A stretch of DNA of 64,000 nt. Source: JBMNIZ01 sp050951405. Lineage in GTDB: Bacteria; Bacillota; DULZ01. The notes beneath the pieces are model-generated. The model worked only from the letters and a program-made list of their open reading frames with translations. It was not told the DNA's origin and did no database searches. Below, in pieces: positions 17,051-26,589 of the stretch. The stretch spans positions 1 to 64,000 of the forward strand of contig JBMNIZ010000003.1 of the NCBI GenBank assembly GCA_050951405.1. The letters run 5' to 3'. The translations under genes were made by a program, and so were the position numbers. How positions within the stretch are numbered: the first letter of the stretch is position 1; each line of letters starts with the position of its first letter.

Positions 17051-20000
17051 TTAAAGAAAATAGCTTATGCCTGCGCGGGCAATCCCCTGTCTTCTCAGTT
17101 CCGGCAGATTAAAGTTCAGAGCCGTTCCCGCCGTAATTCTCTCTTCATGCCCCATGCGGCCCAGGATTCTCCCGTCCGGACTGGTCAAGCTTTCCACCCC
17201 TTCATGGGAACCGCTGGGATTATAGGGATAGTTCCCGCTGGGACGGTTATCCCAATCAATATATTGGGTGGCTATCTGGCCCCGAGTTAACAACTCTTCC
17301 ATTTCCCGGGCCGTGGCCACAAAACGTCCCTCCCGGCAGGCAACGGGTACCGCATAAACCTGCCCCACCTGTACATTGCTGAACCAGGGTGAAAGGGTAG
17401 AAACAATTTTGATCCTTACAAACCGAGAAACTGGCCTGCCAATTCGGTTTTCGGTCAAAAGAGGGGAACCCGCCCCCATAGTCCTGATCTCCCCATAAGG
17501 CAACAATCCCAACCTGACCAGAGCCTGGAATCCATTCCCGATTCCCAAGATCAAACCTCTTTTTTCGTCCAAGAATTCCATGAGTGCCTCTGCCACCTGG
17601 GGATGGCGAAAGACCAGTTCGATGAATTTCCCGGCCCCTTCCGGTTCATCTCCGGCAGAAAAACCACCCGGTAAGACCAGAATCTGGGAGTCCAAAATGC
17701 TCTTGGACAAATCGGCAAGAGACGACTTTATTTCAGCAATAGTTAGATCCCTGAATACCAAGCTCCTGACCACACCGCCGGCTTGGCGAAACATCTCAGC
17801 TGTTTCATACTCACCGTTTGTTCCAGGGAATACCGGAAGCAAAACCCGGGGCTTAGCCAGCCGCACCGGACCGGGGTGTTTTCCCCTGCCGGTATAGACC
17901 TTTTCTCGGGCTTTTTCCTGGAAAGAATTGGTCGTTAGAGGAAAAACCTTGTCCAGGGTGCTTTCCCAGGCCTCCACTGCCTCCGCCAAGGGAATCTCTA
18001 TGCCGTTGATCTCAATGGAGCTCTTCTCCCTGGTCCGTCCCAAGAGCCGATACGCCACACCCCGAAAGGCTTCCTCCAGATCAACCCCGTTTTTTATCTC
18101 CAGGATCAAGGAGCCGTAGTCCGGGGCAAAAAGCCTGTCCAATTCCAGCTCGTGGTTTTCCTGGAAAATCATGCCGATGTTGTTTCCAAAACACATCTGG
18201 CTGATAGCAGCGGCCAATCCTCCTTCCTTCACGGTAGAAGAAGCCAAGACCCCTCCTTGCGCAATCAATTCCTGCACCTGCTGGAAGATTCTCTTCATGG
18301 CCGCGAAATCCGGCAGTTCCTGTTCATCCCGCGGAAGAGGAAGAAGTACTACCCGACTGCCGGCCCTTTTGAATTCCCGGGAGACGACTTTGTCCACTTC
18401 GGTGACGGTAACCGCAAAAGCCACCAGGGTCGGCGGCACATGCCTGTCTTTAAAAGAACCGGACATGCTGTCTTTGCCACCGATGGCCGGAATTTGCAAG
18501 CTTTCCTGAGCCAGATAAGCTCCCAAAAGGGCGCTGAAAGGTTTACCCCATTTAACCGGATCATCCTCCAACCTTTCAAAATACTCTTGCAAGGTTAATC
18601 TGACTTTGGTATAGTCCCCCCCCAAGGCCACTATTTTGCTGACCGCCTCCACCACCGCATACAGAGCGCCGTGAAAAGGACTCCAAGAAGCAAGGCGCGG
18701 ATTGTAACCGTGGGTCATCATGGTGACGGTGGAAGTTTCCCCCTCTTGGACGGGAATTTTCGCCACCATTCCTTCCTGCGGAGTAAGCTGATAGCGGCCC
18801 CCCAAAGGCAACAGAACCGTATTTCCTCCAGCAGTGCTGTCAAATTGCTCCACCATTCCTCTTTGGCTGCCAATATCCAGTCTCTGCAGATTAAAAAGCC
18901 AGGCCCGCCGAAGGTCGGGCAGAGCTTGGAGCAGTCCCCCGTGGAGACGGGTAAAGTAATTCTCCTCTTTTCTGGGAGAAACCACCACCACGGAAGAAGC
19001 CTTCTTGATGCCGCCGGTATTAAGAAAGTCTCGCTTCAGGTCTACAATGGGCCGACCTCGCCAATACATTTTCATCCGCCGGTCCCCTGTTACCCTGGCC
19101 ACCACGGTAGCTTCCAGATTTTCTTCCCGCGCCAGCCTAATCATGCGATCCGCATCCTCCCGGGCCACCACCACAGCCATGCGTTCCTGGGACTCGGAAA
19201 TGGCCAGTTCGGTGCCGTCCAGACCGGCATACTTGGTGGGCACCGCATCCAAATCAATTTCCAATCCATCGGCCAGTTCACCGATAGCCACGGACACTCC
19301 GCCTGCTCCAAAATCGTTGCATTTTTTTATTAATCTGCTGGCTGCCGGATTGCGGAAAAGACGCAGGAGTTTTCGTTCCTCAGTTGGATTGCCTTTGGGC
19401 ACTTCCACTCCTCCGGGCTGCTCCGTTTCCCCGGTATACTCCCGGGAAGAACCGGCAGCTCCCCCGCAACCATCCCGACCGGTCTTGGCCCCCACCAAGA
19501 GAACCAAATCTCCCGGCTCGGGGGCTAATCTCCGCACGTTTTTCCGGGGTACGGCACCGATCACCGCGCCCAGTTCCATTCTTTTTGCTAAAAAGCCCTC
19601 ATGATAGTATTCCACCACCTGGCCGGCAGGCACCCCCACCTGATTGCCATAACTACTGTAGCCGGCCGCCGCTTCCTTGGTGATTTTTCTTTGGGGAAGT
19701 TTTTCCGGCAGGGTATCCTCTATTTTAGCCCGGGGATCAGCGCTGCCGGTAACCCGCATAGCTTGATAAACATAGGCCCGACCGGAGAGGGGATCCCGAA
19801 TGGCTCCGCCCAGGCAGGTAGCGGCACCGCCGAAAGGTTCAATTTCCGTGGGGTGATTATGGGTTTCGTTCTTGAACATCACCAGCCATTCTTCCTGCCT
19901 GCCGTCTACGTTCACATTGGCTGAGATACTGCAAGCATTGACCTCATCTGATATTTCCACATCCGGCAAAAGACCCTGCTTCCGCATTTTCTTCATGCCC

Positions 20001-20839
20001 AAGACCGCCAGATCCATCAGACAGACATCAGGTCCTTCATCACCGTAAACAAAAGTCCGGTCCGCCAGATATCTTTGATAAGCCGACTGAATCGCCTGGC
20101 TAAAATCTCCTTCTTCAATTGCCACTTGGGCCAAGGGCGTGAAAAAAGTTTTGTGGCGACAGTGATCAGACCAGTAAGTATCGATAACCTTCATCTCGGT
20201 AATGGTGGGATCCCGTTTTTCTTCGTTCCGGAAATAGGACTGGCAGAAGCGTAAGTCCTCCAGACTCATGGCCAAGGCCAACCGTTCCTGCAGCTTTTGC
20301 AGTTCTTCTGCATCTTGCCCGGCAAAATCCCGGATAATTTCCACAGGGGATGCTTCTTGTTCCGCCCTTTCCAGTGTTTCCGGTTTACCCTGATCAGCCT
20401 CCCGGCTTTCTACCGGATTCAGGCAATAGGACTTGATCTGATCCAGGGCAGAAGCAGAAAGCACACCCCGTAAAATCAAAACCCGGGCCGTGCGCACCAC
20501 CGGCGTTTCCCTCCCGGTGATCAGTCTTAGACATTGTAAAGTTGCTTCCAACTTCTGATCGTGCTGGCCGGGCAGGTATTCCATCGCTAAGACGGTATCC
20601 ACGGCCGCCAGGGGAAGTACTTCTTCATAAACCCGGTGGGCCAGATTTTCCGCAAAAAGAACTTGCCGCACCTTGGCATACTCTTCCTCGGTAATGCCGG
20701 CAAGATCATAGCGGTGGAGCAAACGCAAAGATTCCAGGCTCCGTATTCCCACATGATCATGTAATTCCAAATAAAGATTGCGGGCTGCCTGGTCAAAATC
20801 CGGCTTTTTTTCCACATAAATTCTTCTTACCCGCTTCAT
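17051..20839 (-). CDS. purL: Phosphoribosylformylglycinamidine synthase, single-chain PurL
   Basis: FGAM synthase of the long clostridial single-chain type (1262 aa): a PurS-like N-terminus, two PurM-like ATP-binding halves (KNETHNHPTEIEPFGGAAT; GGKDSMSGSF) and a C-terminal class I glutamine amidotransferase (PurQ) domain (LLPVFPGTNGEYE). The nucleophile-elbow motif, usually GxCNGxQ, reads GIGNGFQ: residue 1101 is Gly (codon GGG at 17539-17537) where the catalytic Cys is expected. The His/Glu partners appear kept at MGHEER (His1231). The start at 20839 has an AGGAGGGC site; the longer frame to 20947 runs into promoter sequence. First gene of the pur operon, divergent from lysR. Confidence 0.95.
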   Translation of the reverse strand: MKRVRRIYVEKKPDFDQAARNLYLELHDHVGIRSLESLRLLHRYDLAGITEEEYAKVRQVLFAENLAHRVYEEVLPLAAVDTVLAMEYLPGQHDQKLEATLQCLRLITGRETPVVRTARVLILRGVLSASALDQIKSYCLNPVESREADQGKPETLERAEQEASPVEIIRDFAGQDAEELQKLQERLALAMSLEDLRFCQSYFRNEEKRDPTITEMKVIDTYWSDHCRHKTFFTPLAQVAIEEGDFSQAIQSAYQRYLADRTFVYGDEGPDVCLMDLAVLGMKKMRKQGLLPDVEISDEVNACSISANVNVDGRQEEWLVMFKNETHNHPTEIEPFGGAATCLGGAIRDPLSGRAYVYQAMRVTGSADPRAKIEDTLPEKLPQRKITKEAAAGYSSYGNQVGVPAGQVVEYYHEGFLAKRMELGAVIGAVPRKNVRRLAPEPGDLVLLVGAKTGRDGCGGAAGSSREYTGETEQPGGVEVPKGNPTEERKLLRLFRNPAASRLIKKCNDFGAGGVSVAIGELADGLEIDLDAVPTKYAGLDGTELAISESQERMAVVVAREDADRMIRLAREENLEATVVARVTGDRRMKMYWRGRPIVDLKRDFLNTGGIKKASSVVVVSPRKEENYFTRLHGGLLQALPDLRRAWLFNLQRLDIGSQRGMVEQFDSTAGGNTVLLPLGGRYQLTPQEGMVAKIPVQEGETSTVTMMTHGYNPRLASWSPFHGALYAVVEAVSKIVALGGDYTKVRLTLQEYFERLEDDPVKWGKPFSALLGAYLAQESLQIPAIGGKDSMSGSFKDRHVPPTLVAFAVTVTEVDKVVSREFKRAGSRVVLLPLPRDEQELPDFAAMKRIFQQVQELIAQGGVLASSTVKEGGLAAAISQMCFGNNIGMIFQENHELELDRLFAPDYGSLILEIKNGVDLEEAFRGVAYRLLGRTREKSSIEINGIEIPLAEAVEAWESTLDKVFPLTTNSFQEKAREKVYTGRGKHPGPVRLAKPRVLLPVFPGTNGEYETAEMFRQAGGVVRSLVFRDLTIAEIKSSLADLSKSILDSQILVLPGGFSAGDEPEGAGKFIELVFRHPQVAEALMEFLDEKRGLILGIGNGFQALVRLGLLPYGEIRTMGAGSPLLTENRIGRPVSRFVRIKIVSTLSPWFSNVQVGQVYAVPVACREGRFVATAREMEELLTRGQIATQYIDWDNRPSGNYPYNPSGSHEGVESLTSPDGRILGRMGHEERITAGTALNFNLPELRRQGIARAGISYFL

Positions 20840-20966
20840 TTTCCGCCCTCCTGAAGGTCTTTTTTCATCAATCCATCTTTTTCCTGCTTTACAAAACAAT
20901 TGTAACATAATAATATAAATAAGAATAGTTAATCCTTTTAATAACATCTATTAGGAGAGCTAATCT

Positions 20967-21866
20967 ATGGCCGTTAATTTTGAACTATACAAGGTCTTTT
21001 ATTACGTGGCCAAGCATTTAAGCTTTTCAGAAGCCTCCAGACAGCTTTTCATCTCCCAGTCTGCTGTGAGCCAGTCCATTAAGCAGTTGGAAACCCAGCT
21101 CCAGTGTACCCTTTTTTCCCGTCATAGGAAACAGGTACAATTAACCCGGGAAGGAGAACTGCTTTTCCCCCATATTGAGCAGGCTTTTCATCTGATCAAA
21201 ACCGGGGAAAAAAAAATTGCGGAAATTCATGCTCTCATCAGGGGGGAAGTAGTGATCGGAGCCAGTGACACCATCTGCAAACACTATCTGCTTCCTTTTC
21301 TCAAGAAATTCCACCAAATTCATCCGCAGATTAAATTACGGATTATCAACCGCAGCTCTCCCGCCTGCCTGGATTTGTTGGAGAAAGGGCTGGTAGATTT
21401 AAGTATAATTAATATTCCCTGGAAAATCCCTTTTCAGAATATATCCATCCGGAAATTGAAAACTATACATGATGTCTTTATTGCCGGGGAGGCTTTCTTC
21501 CATTTAAAAGGCCGTAGGGTGCCCTTGAAGGAGCTGGGAAACTATCCCATCATGATGCTGGAAAAAAACACAGTGACCAGGGATTTTTTTGAGGATTTTC
21601 AAAAGAAAAATGGGGCCAACATCATTCCGGAAATCGAACTGGGCAATCTCAACCTGCTGGTGGAATTAGCCAGAATCGGCCTGGGAATTGCCCTGGTAAC
21701 AGAAGAATTTATTCAAGGGGAACTGGCTGCTCAGGATATCTTTATCATTGAATTGGAGGAAAAGATGCCCGGCAGAAAGCTGGGAGTGGCGAGCCGGGAT
21801 AAAGTGCCTCTTTCCCCGGCAGCTCGGCAGTTTCTTTCCCTGCTTACTGATTTTCCCGCCGGTTGA
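20967..21866 (+). CDS. LysR-family transcriptional regulator
   Basis: 299-aa LysR regulator. The N-terminal winged helix-turn-helix reads FSEASRQLFISQSAVSQSIKQ, followed by the linker helix and a periplasmic-binding-like effector domain (GEVVIGASDTICKHYLLPFL; LLVELARIGLGIALV). Start ATG 20967, preceded by TAGGAGAGC. It is divergent from purL across a 127-bp AT-rich gap, the classical place for a LysR protein to act, but control of pur genes by it is only an inference; its original downstream neighbour was hydE before the IS insertions. The effector is unknown. Confidence 0.92.
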   Translation: MAVNFELYKVFYYVAKHLSFSEASRQLFISQSAVSQSIKQLETQLQCTLFSRHRKQVQLTREGELLFPHIEQAFHLIKTGEKKIAEIHALIRGEVVIGASDTICKHYLLPFLKKFHQIHPQIKLRIINRSSPACLDLLEKGLVDLSIINIPWKIPFQNISIRKLKTIHDVFIAGEAFFHLKGRRVPLKELGNYPIMMLEKNTVTRDFFEDFQKKNGANIIPEIELGNLNLLVELARIGLGIALVTEEFIQGELAAQDIFIIELEEKMPGRKLGVASRDKVPLSPAARQFLSLLTDFPAG

Positions 21867-21883
21867 TTTGAGGATCAATTTTT
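21863..21883 (+). terminator. Weak hairpin at the lysR stop
   Basis: TTGAT / ATCAA stem with a six-base loop followed by five T, overlapping the stop codon. A 5-bp stem is short, so termination is uncertain. Confidence 0.35.
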
Positions 21884-21899
21884 AAACCATGGCAGCCGG

Positions 21900-21919
21900 A
21901 CAGGCAGGAATTTTCCCTT
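21900..21919. repeat. 20-bp target duplication of the ISNCY element (left copy)
   Basis: ACAGGCAGGAATTTTCCCTT directly abuts the left ISNCY end. The same 20 bp stand at 24739-24758, on the far side of the ISNCY plus IS30 block, and again at 29369-29388 because the later IS1634 insertion duplicated that region. Long target duplications of about this size are described for IS1202-type elements. Confidence 0.75.
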
Positions 21920-21980
21920 GTCAATAACTTATGAAAATGTCACCCCAAAAGATAGTTAATTATCGTTAGAAAATGTCATC

Positions 21981-22102
21981 TTTAACCTGGCTATTGGGAT
22001 GATAGCTGGCTGCCTGGCAACGTCAAGGGTCAAGATGAACTCGCTAAAGCTCGCCCTTGACGTTGCCAGGCAGCCAGCAGAGTAATAGTTAGCCAGGTTA
22101 AA
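21981..22102. repeat. Nested long inverted repeat downstream of the ISNCY transposase
   Basis: Two nested perfect inverted repeats: an outer 13-bp pair (21981-21993 with 22090-22102, TTTAACCTGGCTA) and an inner 25-bp pair (22005-22029 with 22054-22078) around a 24-base loop. The structure lies between the transposase stop and the element end. It has no T run, so it is not an ordinary intrinsic terminator; it could extrude as a cruciform, block read-through, or mark the end for the transposase. Confidence 0.9.
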
Positions 22103-22112
22103 ACAACGTGTT

Positions 22113-23459
22113 TTAAGCCATTTTTGAGAGAAATATTTCTTCGAGCATCGCGAGTATTTCTTGATCACTTTCGGTAAAGGCCTGTTTTTTCACAAGTCTA
22201 TGACCGTACTTGTAGTAATGGCTGTCCGGTGGTGACCATTTCTTTCTCTCTTTTGCAGGAGCCTTGTCCTGTATCTTCTTTGACTTAACGAACGGCATTG
22301 TATCGTATATAGCACCCTTATAGGCCACTTTAATACCGAAATGAGGGCTAGTAAGTACATCTATGCGGGCACTTTTGGGTAGTGGAGGAAGTTCCTTGGA
22401 CTGAATAATCTTAAAATGTTTACTGTAAAAGGAAAATACTCCACCATTGTCAAATGTACGCTGCTTAACGATGCAAAGGATGTGGTCTATGCACAGGTTT
22501 GAAGGTACGGGTCTGAAAGCACATTCGGTATTTTCAGGCTCTACCGCAAACCGCTTATTAAACTTGTATATGTACTTTGCTAAAAAGGCATTAGCCTCAT
22601 CCAAAGTGTTGATGTTGTTACGCTTAAACTCGACCGGCAGTCTACTTTGCAGCGTTTCCCACAGACGTTCCACACGGCCCTTTGCTTGAGGTGAACGTGC
22701 GGTAATAATGGTTACACCCATCTCTTCCATAGCACGGCCAAACTGGGTTGGTTTTGTTCTTTTACCTGCCAACTGTTCTTCAATAGACAGTTTATCCTTT
22801 AAAGGTGATTTGAAAATGGTATGGCTGTCGGAATAGATACTAACCGGGATGCCGAAATTTTCAAACATAAAGCGCATAACTTCAAAGTACCCCTGGAGGC
22901 ATTCATTCTTAGCCAGGTATAAGGCTACCACTTTGCCTGTAGCATCATCAATACCACCATGCAGGCTAAACTTTTCGCTGGTACCAAACCATTCATAGGG
23001 CGTAGCATCCATCTGGATTAAAAGCCCTTCCTGGGGTTTACGCTTTCTAGTGCGATGGGGCTTAAACCTCCTACGTTTTTTCGGGCTTTCAAAGCCCGAC
23101 TTCTTTAGCAGCTTGTAAAGCGCTGAATAGCTGATATTAATTTGTTCATGCTCTGCCAGCATTTCCTGAAAGTGCAAGAAATTAGCGTTTTTGTAGGTAT
23201 CTGACTTTTTAAGGTTAATAATTGTCTGGGCAGTTTGATCCGGGATGGCATGATAAGGTTTTTTGCCTTTGTTTTTATGGACTAGGAAAGACGCCCCCTG
23301 TTCTTGCACTCCTTTCTTGAGGCGGAGTATTTGTCTTTCGCAAAGTCCAAGGCTCTCAGATGCTTCTTTGACTGTGATATGCCCTTCGATGAGTTTGGTA
23401 ATTACTAAAAACCTATTAAGTTGTTTTTGGGACATAAGATAATACACCTCGTTATCCAT
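22113..23459 (-). CDS. ISNCY-family transposase
   Basis: 448-aa DDE transposase. N-terminal helix-turn-helix (HITVKEASESLGLCERQILR); catalytic core with Asp in QMDATPYEWFG, Asp in YSDSHTIF and Glu in GRVERLWETLQ; C-terminal basic region. Intact frame from ATG 23459. The same gene is partial at 1-724 and 2842-3073. Family assignment (IS1202-like ISNCY) rests on the motif layout, the gapped terminal repeats and the long target duplication. Confidence 0.88.
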   Translation of the reverse strand: MDNEVYYLMSQKQLNRFLVITKLIEGHITVKEASESLGLCERQILRLKKGVQEQGASFLVHKNKGKKPYHAIPDQTAQTIINLKKSDTYKNANFLHFQEMLAEHEQINISYSALYKLLKKSGFESPKKRRRFKPHRTRKRKPQEGLLIQMDATPYEWFGTSEKFSLHGGIDDATGKVVALYLAKNECLQGYFEVMRFMFENFGIPVSIYSDSHTIFKSPLKDKLSIEEQLAGKRTKPTQFGRAMEEMGVTIITARSPQAKGRVERLWETLQSRLPVEFKRNNINTLDEANAFLAKYIYKFNKRFAVEPENTECAFRPVPSNLCIDHILCIVKQRTFDNGGVFSFYSKHFKIIQSKELPPLPKSARIDVLTSPHFGIKVAYKGAIYDTMPFVKSKKIQDKAPAKERKKWSPPDSHYYKYGHRLVKKQAFTESDQEILAMLEEIFLSKMA

Positions 23460-23517
23460 AGTGACATTTTATCAAGATAATTAACAAGATGACATTATCA
23501 TAAGATAACAACACCCA

Positions 23518-24732
23518 GGGTAAGTTGTAAAATTAATTGCCGCATTTAATAAAAAATAGAGACTCATGGCTAAACCTCTGATATGTTTAAGGTAACTAAG
23601 CTTAAAAACATAAAGGAGGCAAAGCACATGAGTCAACTCAATTGTACCACGACTTCCCGCCGTTTTAAACACATCACTGTAAAAGAACGCTATCAGATTG
23701 AAATTCTTCTAAAGGAGAAGAAGTCACCCAGCGAGATAGCAAAGCTGTTAGGCAAGCATAAGCGAACCATCGAACGTGAGATTGCCCGTGGAACTGTCAG
23801 GATGCTGAGAAGCGACCTGGTTTATGTTGATAGATACTGTGCAGATACAGCAGAGCGAATATACCGGGAGAGAGCTGCTAATAAGGGAGCATGCTTAAAG
23901 ATCGGTCATGACCATGGACTAGCCGATTACATTGAAAAAAAGATTATCAAAGAGGGATATACCCCTGACGCAGTCATTGGCGAAATCCGGGCAAAAGGCT
24001 TAAAATTTAAGACTAGTATATGCACAAAAACGCTCTATAACTATATCGACAAAGAAGTATTTGCAAATATAACAAATAAAAACCTTCCAGTAAAACGAGT
24101 ACCTAAAAAAAATCGCCATAAGAGGGTACGAGTTGCCCACAACAATCTAAAAGGCAGAAGCATTGAAGAAAGACCTGCGGCAGCTAATACTCGTGAAGAA
24201 GCCGGCCATTGGGAGATGGATTGTGTTGTAAGCGGCAAAGGGAAAGGCAAAGCCGCACTCTTAGTTCTAACAGAACGCAAGTTTAGAAAAGAGATTATCC
24301 GAAAGATGCCGGAAAAGACACAGAAATCAGTGAAGAAAACGCTGGATAGGCTTGAAAGAGAGTACGGAGCACGCTTTTCAGAAGTGTTCAAAACCATTAC
24401 GGTAGATAACGGAAGCGAGTTTCTTAATAGTGTAGAATTAGAGAGTTCAATCAGAAAGCCGGGCACTCATCGGACTAAAATCTATTATGCTCACCCATTC
24501 AGCGCATGGGAACGTGGGTCCAATGAAAATGCTAATAAGCTAATACGTCGGTTTATTCCAAAGGGCACAGATATCAGCAAGCTTAAACAGAAAGATATTA
24601 GGCGAATTGAGAACTGGATGAATAATTACCCAAGAAAAATTCATGGATATAAATCTGCCAATGAGATGGCAAAGATGGCAGTATAATCAGAGGATGCCAA
24701 AATATGGGTGGCAATTAAACTTGCAATTCCCC
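23518..24732 (+). mobile_element. IS30-family element, copy 2
   Basis: About 1215 bp, inverted repeats GGGTAAGTTG...ATTAATTGCC and GGGGAATTGCAAG...TTAATTGCC. It is inserted at the very end of the ISNCY element: AACAACAC occurs on both sides (23507-23514 and 24733-24740) and looks like its target duplication, with three extra bases CCA at the left junction. Confidence 0.85.
23628..24686 (+). CDS. IS30-family transposase
   Basis: 352 aa from ATG 23628, which has AAAGGAGG eight bases upstream; the longer frame from 23583 has no such site. N-terminal helix-turn-helix (KHITVKERYQIEILLKEKKS; PSEIAKLLGKHKRTIEREI), then the IS30 DDE domain: EAGHWEMDCVVSGKG (Asp), TVDNGSEF (Asp) and WERGSNENANKLIRRFIPKG (Glu), the last a hallmark of the family. 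Undamaged, so probably active. Confidence 0.95.
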   Translation: MSQLNCTTTSRRFKHITVKERYQIEILLKEKKSPSEIAKLLGKHKRTIEREIARGTVRMLRSDLVYVDRYCADTAERIYRERAANKGACLKIGHDHGLADYIEKKIIKEGYTPDAVIGEIRAKGLKFKTSICTKTLYNYIDKEVFANITNKNLPVKRVPKKNRHKRVRVAHNNLKGRSIEERPAAANTREEAGHWEMDCVVSGKGKGKAALLVLTERKFRKEIIRKMPEKTQKSVKKTLDRLEREYGARFSEVFKTITVDNGSEFLNSVELESSIRKPGTHRTKIYYAHPFSAWERGSNENANKLIRRFIPKGTDISKLKQKDIRRIENWMNNYPRKIHGYKSANEMAKMAV

Positions 24733-24786
24733 AACAACACAGGCAGGAATTTTCCCTTTGCTATTTTCATTGGAAAGAAATATAAT
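24673..24786. repeat. Left copy of 114-bp direct repeat flanking IS1634-like copy B
   Basis: Identical in extent to 29303-29416. It holds the IS30 right end (to 24732), the ISNCY 20-bp duplication and a promoter (TTGCTA 24758-24763, 17 bp, TATAAT 24781-24786) that ends exactly at the element's left end. It is a long target duplication made by the IS1634-like element. Confidence 0.88.
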
Positions 24787-24886
24787 CCCGACTTTTACAG
24801 CAAACCACCAAAAAAAGAGCAGCAAACTCTTGCCACACAAGAGCTAGCGGCTTTTCGAATTTATCACAAAGATGTAGGGGAAAAGC

Positions 24887-25712
24887 TCATTTTTTGACCT
24901 GACCCAAAATTTTTTTAATGTCCCCAAGACGAAGCCTCTTGTTGGTAAAATCAATCCCCAAGGCCTTCCCAATAGCATCGGAAACTTCAGTTCTGTAATC
25001 GAACAAATAAACATTTTCATGCTCCTTTGAGCAAGAAATCCTATGAAGACACTCAATAATCTGTTCCGCAGAATAAACATTGCCCGTTTTTCTTTGCATA
25101 ATCCTCATAATCGTAAGCGCGATGAAGCAAATCAAAAAATGAGCATTAATATGATCCTGAAGAGATACATACACCGGGCGGGTCTCCAAAACCCCCTTAG
25201 TAATCCGGAAAGTCTCCTCAATCTTCCACAAACCCCGGTAAGTATCAATTATTTCAACATCAGACATATCCAATTCACTGGTGACAATCGCATAGTAGCC
25301 ATCATACTTGGCCTCTTCCCTAACCCTCTCCCAGTCCACAACCGGACGCTCCTTAACCGCAAGAACCTCTCCTGTCTTCTCATCAAACTTAAGATTCTTC
25401 ACATACCTGGCCGCCCCATAAGAAGTAGCCTTATTGTAGCTCTGAGGATTAGCCGCCAAATCAAAAGCCTTTTTTAAAAGCTCTTCCCGTTCAGCCTGAG
25501 CCTTTAAAGCATATTTTCTTCCCCAGAAAGCCACCTGCTTTTCATACACCGTTTTCCTTGTCTTTTTTCCACTAGGCAACGTTACATTGATTTCCCTGGC
25601 AATGACCCTGCTTTTCATCTTGAAATCAGCATTTTCATCGGCAGGCTTGCCATTTTGATCTACGTAACCCTCATCAGAAAGGAGATACTCCTTAAACTCT
25701 TGAGTGCCGCCC
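24887..25712 (-). pseudogene. IS1634-family transposase, C-terminal half (copy B)
   Basis: About 270 residues ending at 24887, cut at its N-terminal side by the IS21 insertion. It carries RVIAREINVTLPSGKKTRKT, a conserved block around YVKNLKFDEKTGEVLAV, and the IS4-superfamily YREK motif (YRGLWKIEETFRITK). Unlike copy A, this half has no frameshift. Confidence 0.88.
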
Positions 25713-25863
25713 CTGGACTCCGAATGTCAACGAATATTTGATCCACCTGACCACGAATTTTTGATCCACCGTGATAACCAAAAAGTGATCCACTTGGTTA
25801 CCGGTTAATCAATTTCATATTAGCTTCTTTTAAGCAATAAAAGTGATGAATTAATAAATTAAC

Positions 25864-26589
25864 TTAACCATGTTCCATCCGGTAGGACGGATTATTCATG
25901 TTTAGAATATGGGATCGAAAGGTGAGCCGATCCACTAATGCTGCAACCAAGGTAGGATTTTCGAATAGCTCTGTCCACCGAGAAAACTCCAGATTAGTAC
26001 TGATGATCACACTGCTTTTTTCCGCCCGGTCGGAGATGACCTTGAAAAGCAGTTCAGACTGATGGCGGTTAAAGCTCAGATAGGACAGTTCATCAATAAT
26101 CAGTAGATCTGCTTTTTGAAGCTGGCGTTCCAGTTTTAGGAGTTCTCTTGTTTCTTTTGCCTCCACAAGGGTGGTTGCCAGAGTTGCGGCAGTGGTAAAC
26201 TTAACCCTAAATCCTGCTTGGCAGGCACGTAATCCCAAGGCAATGCTCAAGTGGGTCTTCCCACTGCCGGGGTTGCCAATCATTAATACATTTTGCCGGT
26301 TACGGATAAAATCGCAGCTTGCTAATTGATGTATGTAGGCCTCTTCAACGTGCTTAAGCCTTTTAAAGTCGAATTCTTCCAGGCTTTTTTCATTGGGAAA
26401 TCCAGCCTGTTTAATACGTCTTTTTTGTTGATTAAGGTTACGGGAAGCCAGTTCCTGCTTCATCACTGAAAGAAGGAAATCCTCATAGCTTAGCTGCTTC
26501 TGCTGGCGTAATACTTCTTGATACTGTGTAAAGCTAGGGATTTTAAGCTGTTTGGCATAAAGTGCAATTAGTTCATTTTTAGGGTTCAT
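25864..26589 (-). CDS. istB: IS21-family helper ATPase IstB
   Basis: 241-aa DnaC-like AAA+ ATPase that assists the IstA transposase in target choice. Walker A is GNPGSGKTHL, Walker B LLIIDELSYL, and the arginine/sensor region is STNLEFSRW. It overlaps istA by four bases (ATGA), so it is translationally coupled. Confidence 0.96.
   Translation of the reverse strand: MNPKNELIALYAKQLKIPSFTQYQEVLRQQKQLSYEDFLLSVMKQELASRNLNQQKRRIKQAGFPNEKSLEEFDFKRLKHVEEAYIHQLASCDFIRNRQNVLMIGNPGSGKTHLSIALGLRACQAGFRVKFTTAATLATTLVEAKETRELLKLERQLQKADLLIIDELSYLSFNRHQSELLFKVISDRAEKSSVIISTNLEFSRWTELFENPTLVAALVDRLTFRSHILNMNNPSYRMEHG

Larger units (their letters stand above)
21920..23512 (-). mobile_element. ISNCY (IS1202-like) element, complete copy
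   Basis: About 1593 bp. The left end reads GTCAATAACTTATG and the right end, read inward, GTTGTTATCTTATG; further in, both ends share AATGTCA, GTTAATTATC and AAAATGTCA, giving gapped terminal inverted repeats of about 50 bp. One transposase gene on the minus strand. Its right end was later hit by the IS30 element. Confidence 0.85.

Noticed and set aside
18671..19604. Long plus-strand open frames inside purL
   Set aside because: They are antisense shadows of a clear minus-strand gene, with no start signals and low-complexity composition.
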